Source: Nitrospirota bacterium
Lineage (GTDB): Bacteria > Nitrospirota_A > Leptospirillia > Leptospirillales > Leptospirillaceae
NCBI GenBank assembly: GCA_021802325.1
Contig: JAKAAM010000034.1
Location: forward strand, 1-10,103
DNA: 10,103 nt
Reading direction: 5' to 3'
Made by a program: the position numbers and the translations under genes. The first letter of the stretch is position 1. Every line of letters starts with the position of its first letter. Positions 6,679-10,103 of the stretch are shown one piece after another. The notes beneath the pieces are model-generated. The model saw only the letters and a list, made by a program, of their open reading frames with translations. It did no database searches and was not told the DNA's origin.

Positions 6679-6958
6679 TCATTTATGATCTGATCCCGAT
6701 TCTACCAGACTCCTCTTCCATATTTCAGCGAGCTTCGGATTCCGGCCATCGGCCGGCGAAACGCCAGGAGCTTCAGTAAAAACTTTCATCTTGCTGGGGT
6801 ACTCTCCCTTTGCGATGATTGTCCGGACGGTTCCGAAAATCGCCGCCGCTTTCCGATCGAAGGTTTTCTGGGCCTGTTTCAAAACTCCTTTCTTGTATTG
6901 GGCTGAGATCTTTTGCGATTCTTTTGGGAAGCGATAGCGCAGATTTCGTTGGAAAAAT
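6679..6958 (-). pseudogene. unrecognised small reading frame, apparently lacking a start
   Basis: An open frame of about 92 codons on the minus strand, rich in lysine and ending LAEIWKRSLVESGSDHK. Its composition looks protein-like (basic N-terminal half, then KTFDRKAAAIFGTVRTIIA as a likely helix), but I recognise no family. No good start exists: upstream it meets TGA at once, and the only internal candidate is a TTG at 6882 with AAGGAG too close to it. An ATG lies in the next frame just before a run of five T (about 6953-6957); loss of one T would join that ATG to this frame. This suggests a frameshifted gene remnant, though chance cannot be excluded. Confidence 0.3.
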
Positions 6959-7008
6959 CATTTTTAGAATCCAAATTCTTATCTTCTTTGGACTCGAAGG
7001 CCGCTCCA

Positions 7009-7043
7009 AGTCACAACCTCCACCAGAGGTGGAGGTTGTGACT
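7009..7043. repeat. perfect 16-bp-arm palindrome with 3-base loop
   Basis: AGTCACAACCTCCACC (7009-7024) is the exact reverse complement of 7028-7043, separated by AGA. No T-run follows on either strand, so it is not an ordinary terminator. It could be the end hairpin of a mobile element, a REP-like sequence or a strong protein-binding site. Confidence 0.75.
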
Positions 7044-7130
7044 GAGTAAGGTTAGGTCCATTCTTCAATTTCAAGGCGTGTGAGGATTTTGTTCGGTTGT
7101 CGAATGAGGAATCGAACTCAAGGCTTCTGG

Positions 7131-7351
7131 AAGATGACACGTTATCCTTCTGAAAATTAGAAAAGTGACATGGTATTCTTCCTGAAAATCCTTGGGAATC
7201 GATTTTTACCTTGGAAAAGACAAGAAAAGTGACACGTTATGGTACAAAAAGGTGACAATTTATCGTTTGCTCCCCCAATCGAAAGTTGAGCTACGAGTGC
7301 GGACACACGCCCAGAGAAAGGGACGAAATCCAAAACGGGAGCGTCCGTCAT
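7131..7351 (-). mobile_element. possible insertion-sequence end with four terminal-type repeats
   Basis: On the minus strand four imperfect copies of ATAACGTGTCACTTTTC-like sequence occur, seen on the plus strand at 7131-7147, 7162-7178, 7226-7242 and 7249-7265. Multiple short repeats with GTGTCA/TGACAC at one end are the style of IS21-family termini. Just before them, reading on the minus strand, an open frame begins at 7351 (MTDAPVLDFVPFSGRVSALV) and runs into the repeats; it could be the tail of a lost transposase-associated gene. No transposase motif is visible. The family assignment is inference from the repeat layout only. Confidence 0.35.
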
Positions 7352-7389
7352 GGTCGATTACAGGCCACAGCACAAAGACGTTGCAGATG

Positions 7390-8889
7390 CTAAATTGGTC
7401 CTTCCTCTGGAACGACAAGTGACGATTGGTAAGGGTCCTCCTGTGCGTGTGTCTTTTCCATATAAGAGGCAAGATTTTCAAGAGAGGAATCGGGTGCATG
7501 ATAAACCCACTGTTGAGCTTTCTGAATGGCTTTTATTAAGGGAATCGCGTTCCCGCTATTCGAGAGAGCCGATATGGCAGTCAGATAATCCACCCTGAAG
7601 ACGGAAGGAATGACAGCACGCTCCAGATTATTTGAGATGAGAATTGCATTGAGAATGCTTCTTGACAGACGTCCGTTCCCATCCAAAAACGGATGGACCT
7701 CCGAGATGAGAAATTTCAGAAACATTCCCCGCTCCATCGGTGTGTTCAGAGATTTCGACAGTTCGTATCCCTGGGACAAGGTTCCCGAAACCTTGTCAGG
7801 ATCGACAAACTTGTAAGTTCCCGCCATATTCGGAATCGTTTTGAGTTCACCGGGATTCTTTTCTGGCCGGCCGGACATCAATCCCCTATGCCATTTCCGG
7901 ATAATTTCGATAAAGGCGGGCGGATCGGAGATCTTTTCTATTTCCGCCAGAGCCGTCCTGTTGGACATGAGAATATAGGAGCCGACGATATCCTTGCTGT
8001 CCTCCGGCCGGTGAAGTGGGGTAGTGCCTCCAACCACTCCAATCGCCTCTTGTAATTCGAAGCGGGTCCCTTCGATGTAGTTTGAAAAATAGGCGTCTAT
8101 AAAGGGAAGAATCCTCAGATCAAACCCAAAGGATCTATCGCTCCGATCGGTTGTTCTTCCCGGGAGCCCTCTGACGGGATTGGCTTTCAGGTGGAACACA
8201 AGCTTTTCGAGAAGATCCATCCGTCGTGAATCGACAGCATCTCCCTGAAAGCGTGATCGGATTCCTGTCCTGGTTGGACTTTTCAGGGTTCTTGTTCCAA
8301 GAAGTTCTCCGCACAAGTCGTCGAGAACGGAAAATTCAGAAACTGCCTTCAGATTTGAGGAAATATCGCGGGCCAGATCCCGGATCCGGTTTACCTCCTC
8401 AATTCCAGCCGATTGATAAATCCTCGATAGGACCTCTGATGCCTCCTCGCGTGTCATCCCTTTTCGTTCCCCAACGCGCCCCGTCGAACTCGGCTTCAAG
8501 CTGTCAAGAATCGCCCGCGATCTCCCGGCAAGAAAAAGAGACGTTCCAAAGGGCGTATCGCCTTCAAGCGGACCAGGACCTTTCGACACCTGAACATTGA
8601 ATCCCGGAAAACTCCGGACGGATGGTGAGGGACCGGAAAGGAAAAGGGTCTTTCCGCCGGAAGCGAATGGACCATAAAGAGCGGAGCGATAGGTCACGAC
8701 ATGATTCGGAAAGACATGGCTAACTATGCTCATCCAATTTCGTCTTGAAACCGCCTCAATGGGATGGTCCACGGTGGATGTGTAAATTCCCGGGGCCAAT
8801 TTGAGAAGACCGCCAGCTTTGAGTTTACGAGAGACAGCCGTCCGGTCGGCTCCGTCTTCTGGGATGACGATTTCTCCGATGACTTTCAT
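7390..8889 (-). CDS. AbiEi-like winged-helix / Fic AMP-transferase fusion protein
   Basis: 499-residue cytoplasmic protein. Residues about 1-130 resemble the AbiEi antitoxin/regulator region: a short helix-turn-helix (DRTAVSRKLKAGGLLKLAPGIY) followed by the segment with HVVTYRSALYG. Residues about 255-470 form a Fic domain. The catalytic loop is canonical, H399-P-F-L-D403-G-N-G-R407-L-S-R410, matching HPFx(D/E)GNGRxxR; H399 is the expected base, so AMP transfer from ATP to a target hydroxyl is predicted. The inhibitory motif S269-N-Y-I-E273-G274 fits (S/T)xxxE(G/N) and lies before the Fic core, as in class II Fic proteins; E273 should contact R410 and block ATP. The C-terminus looks complete (about 90 residues after the loop). 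ATG start with AGAGGGGGG immediately upstream. No separate antitoxin gene is adjacent, consistent with self-inhibition. The target is unknown. Lies in an accessory-looking region next to a mobile-element scar. Confidence 0.92.
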   Translation of the reverse strand: MKVIGEIVIPEDGADRTAVSRKLKAGGLLKLAPGIYTSTVDHPIEAVSRRNWMSIVSHVFPNHVVTYRSALYGPFASGGKTLFLSGPSPSVRSFPGFNVQVSKGPGPLEGDTPFGTSLFLAGRSRAILDSLKPSSTGRVGERKGMTREEASEVLSRIYQSAGIEEVNRIRDLARDISSNLKAVSEFSVLDDLCGELLGTRTLKSPTRTGIRSRFQGDAVDSRRMDLLEKLVFHLKANPVRGLPGRTTDRSDRSFGFDLRILPFIDAYFSNYIEGTRFELQEAIGVVGGTTPLHRPEDSKDIVGSYILMSNRTALAEIEKISDPPAFIEIIRKWHRGLMSGRPEKNPGELKTIPNMAGTYKFVDPDKVSGTLSQGYELSKSLNTPMERGMFLKFLISEVHPFLDGNGRLSRSILNAILISNNLERAVIPSVFRVDYLTAISALSNSGNAIPLIKAIQKAQQWVYHAPDSSLENLASYMEKTHAQEDPYQSSLVVPEEGPI

Positions 8890-8901
8890 TCCCCCCCTCT
8901 T

Positions 8902-8910
8902 TTGTCACAA
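8902..8910. promoter_or_regulatory. TTGTNACAA palindrome, putative operator site 1
   Basis: TTGTCACAA lies in the expected leader of the Fic gene, about 13 bases upstream of its start codon. A second copy with one change at the centre is 62 bases away. It may be bound by the winged-helix region of the Fic fusion. Confidence 0.35.
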
Positions 8911-8934
8911 ATTCAAATCACTTTCTTGCTCTAT

Positions 8935-8962
8935 GTAATAATTTTAATTTTCGCAGTGTCAT
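8935..8962 (-). promoter_or_regulatory. candidate promoter for the Fic fusion gene
   Basis: On the minus strand ATGACA (8962-8957) and TATTAC (8940-8935), separated by 16 bases, match -35 and -10 elements at five and four of six positions. The predicted leader is about 40 bases. The two TTGTNACAA palindromes lie on either side of it. By eye only. Confidence 0.3.
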
Positions 8963-8963
8963 A

Positions 8964-8972
8964 TTGTAACAA
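8964..8972. promoter_or_regulatory. TTGTNACAA palindrome, putative operator site 2
   Basis: TTGTAACAA sits just upstream of the candidate -35 of the Fic gene. It matches site 1 at all positions but the central base, and both copies have A/T flanks. Confidence 0.35.
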
Positions 8973-8999
8973 TTTTCAATCTTAAATTCCGGGGGGATA

Positions 9000-9221
9000 T
9001 CTTTTTCTTCGACGTCCATCGATGCCACCAGATACTTCATCGAGAAAGGACTGAACCCGATGCAGGTGGAGGCGATCACCCGGATTTCCTCGTCCCTATT
9101 TCAGCGGGATTCCTCTTCCGATCCTTCCTCTGTCAGAGTCAAGACTCTGTTCGGTAACCCTGTCCGAGAACTTCCTTCAACGGTAAGGATTTCTCGGGAG
9201 GGCAGCTCACCTCGTCACTGA
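9000..9221 (+). pseudogene. remnant resembling an N-terminal DUF1640-type coiled-coil protein
   Basis: An open frame of about 73 codons reads SIDATRYFIEKGLNPMQVEA followed by ITRISSSLF before becoming serine-rich and ending at TGA 9219-9221. The first part resembles the start of DUF1640 (CCDC90-like) proteins, which usually begin with a 'fDTlkfvkrLeeaGfseeqAeAi' pattern and continue into a long coiled coil. Here there is no start codon in front of the match (upstream the frame reads GGG GGG ATA TCT) and the coiled coil is missing. The only ATG (9060) would begin in the middle of the motif. I read it as a remnant truncated at both ends; family identity is tentative. Confidence 0.4.
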
Positions 9222-9437
9222 TCCCTGTGTCTCGGGCGACTCCCCCTTATGCAAAGAGTCCGACTTTTGGAGATGTTGGTGCGACGAATGTCAACGGAAG
9301 GATTGCGATGGTGCGGGGCAGGGTGTATCGCTGGCAAGATTCTCAACCCGACTTTTTGTGCAGGGTCAGCGCTTCTCTTTTGGATCATCGGGGGGGCAGT
9401 CAGTGAGAGGACGCACCTGTCGGAGGAGGCAGGAAGT

Positions 9438-9465
9438 GCCGGAGGAAGGGGGCCCCTCCCCCGGC
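9438..9465 (-). other. GC-rich hairpin downstream of the Spy-like gene
   Basis: GGGGG (9448-9452) pairs with CCCCC (9458-9462), with GCC/GGC outer pairs (9438-9440 with 9463-9465). It begins about ten bases past the Spy-like stop. No T-run follows, so termination activity is uncertain. Confidence 0.3.
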
Positions 9466-9474
9466 GAAGGGCAA

Positions 9475-9975
9475 TCAGTGTCGGATCGGACCATGGCCCC
9501 CCATCTCATGGTGGACCAGGATCATCTGTCGCCAGAGCTTTTTGGACTCCGCGAACTGTTTGGGCGTGAGAATGGTATGGGCCTGGGCCACCACATCGAC
9601 GAAGGCCTTCATGAGGGATTTTTTCTTTTCGGCAATCCGGTCAAGATCCCGGTCGGCCTTGGCCGCATCGATCTTTCTCTCTCTCATGAGGCTCATGATG
9701 TCAATCTTGAGGACATGGATGGAGGCTCGTTCCATGATGGCCTTTTTCTCAAAGGAGGTTTTGAGGTCGATCAGGGATTTGACCTGGTCCGAAGAAAGTT
9801 TGAGTCGATCCTGGTTCATGAGGTAGAAGGGAATGGGACCCCCATGCATGATCATTCTTTTCATCATCCGGTGATGCATTCCATGGGCCAGGGCGGGGGT
9901 GGGTGAGGATGAAATCATCAAGCCTGTGGCGAGAATCAATGAGGAGGCGAGAGCAGCAAATCGGCTTTTATTCAT
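9475..9975 (-). CDS. Spy/CpxP-like periplasmic protein (LTxxQ family)
   Basis: 166-residue exported protein. Residues 1-30 are a Sec signal peptide (MNKSR start, hydrophobic core, cleavage expected after TPALA30). The mature part starts with a His/Met-rich stretch (HGMHHRMMKRMIMHGG) and is then largely helical. Two LTxxQ-type motifs are present, the first slightly changed: L60-S-S-D-Q64 and L136-T-P-K-Q140, the hallmark of Spy/CpxP, periplasmic chaperones or stress regulators. The His/Met-rich start could bind metal; that is inference. ATG start with AGGAG eight bases upstream. The C-terminal MGGHGPIRH is again His-rich. It appears to be a single gene; no sensor kinase or metal exporter lies in the window to place it in a pathway. 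Confidence 0.85.
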   Translation of the reverse strand: MNKSRFAALASSLILATGLMISSSPTPALAHGMHHRMMKRMIMHGGPIPFYLMNQDRLKLSSDQVKSLIDLKTSFEKKAIMERASIHVLKIDIMSLMRERKIDAAKADRDLDRIAEKKKSLMKAFVDVVAQAHTILTPKQFAESKKLWRQMILVHHEMGGHGPIRH

Positions 9976-10103
9976 GAAACGGTCTCCTGGGGTGAAGGAT
10001 TGTGATTGTGCGGAAAGTCCGCCTGTTTCACAGGATAGCGGGGGAGTCTTGAAAAATGATGGAAGGATTCTGGGGGGGGGCTCAGACGATCCTTTTGAAT
10101 CGT

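Larger units (their letters stand above)
6536..7389. other. gene-poor scar between tRNA-Pro and the Fic gene
   Basis: About 850 bases with no intact gene, lower in GC than its neighbours. It holds a terminator-like hairpin, a nested inverted repeat (6614-6660), a small damaged frame on the minus strand (6679-6958), a perfect palindrome (7009-7043), and two clusters of imperfect GACACNTTATGG-like repeats (6598-6638 and 7131-7265). The stretch 7044-7130 shows nothing recognisable. The picture fits an eroded insertion-sequence site beside a tRNA gene. Confidence 0.55.
8890..9474. other. intergenic region between the Fic and Spy-like genes
   Basis: About 585 bases with no intact gene. It contains the Fic promoter region with two palindromes, a start-less protein remnant on the plus strand (9000-9221), and a GC-rich hairpin near 9438-9465. 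A 59-codon frame from GTG 9227 to 9406 is open but unconvincing. Confidence 0.55.

Noticed and set aside
7100..7125. T-arm-like sequence on the minus strand (GAGTTCGATTC)
   Set aside because: The flanking bases do not form a T-stem and no cloverleaf can be built; it also does not match the tRNA-Pro end, so it is not an attachment-site copy.
7131..7265. Repeats considered as a CRISPR array
   Set aside because: Spacing is irregular (31, 64 and 23 bases), the repeats are short and divergent, and no cas gene is nearby.
9227..9406. 59-codon frame from GTG with sequence PTFGDVGATNVNGRIAMVRG
   Set aside because: Looks slightly protein-like but has no Shine-Dalgarno, no homologue I recognise and a weak end; mentioned only as part of the intergenic region.
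9249..9569. 106-codon plus-strand frame next to the Spy-like gene
   Set aside because: Overlaps the 3' part of the Spy-like gene, lacks a ribosome site and reads as low-complexity Gly/Arg/Ser at its end.

Overview
The window is a chromosomal segment of a diderm bacterium with moderately high GC. Diderm features are a lipoprotein lipobox, Sec signal peptides and a Spy-type periplasmic protein. Gene density, the tRNA with an encoded CCA end and the gene mix would fit a Nitrospirota such as Leptospirillum, but that is only an impression; no gene here fixes the taxonomy.

Left part, housekeeping-like (1-6340). A minus-strand operon reads, in transcription order, SAM-dependent methyltransferase (2528-1902), M24 aminopeptidase P-type metallopeptidase (1891-758) and a degenerate short-chain dehydrogenase (750-55). 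It ends at an intrinsic terminator that overlaps its last stop codon. A divergent single gene on the plus strand encodes a 100-residue Rieske ferredoxin (2876-3178) with its own terminator. A second minus-strand operon, tightly coupled by overlapping stop and start codons, encodes a secreted protein with a TGLILDAR signature (6295-5093), an outer-membrane-type lipoprotein with a C-terminal TPR-like hairpin (5096-4134), and a helix-turn-helix plus metallo-beta-lactamase fusion (4144-3275).

Middle, a tRNA and a scar (6459-7389). A complete tRNA-Pro(UGG) gene on the plus strand is followed by about 850 bases without an intact gene. This stretch holds a terminator-like hairpin, a nested inverted repeat, six imperfect copies of a GACACNTTATGG-like motif in two clusters, a perfect 16-bp-arm palindrome, a probably frameshifted small reading frame and a possible insertion-sequence end. 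It looks like an eroded mobile-element landing site beside the tRNA.

Right part, accessory (7390-10103). A 499-residue minus-strand protein joins an AbiEi-antitoxin-like winged-helix N-terminus to a Fic AMP-transferase domain that carries both its own inhibitory motif and an intact catalytic loop. Its upstream region has two TTGTNACAA palindromes placed around a candidate promoter, which suggests self-repression. Behind it lies a start-less remnant resembling a DUF1640 coiled-coil protein, then a Spy/CpxP-like periplasmic protein (9975-9475). The Fic fusion and its putative operators are the most interesting part of the window, followed by the HTH-metallo-beta-lactamase fusion and its two envelope-protein partners.
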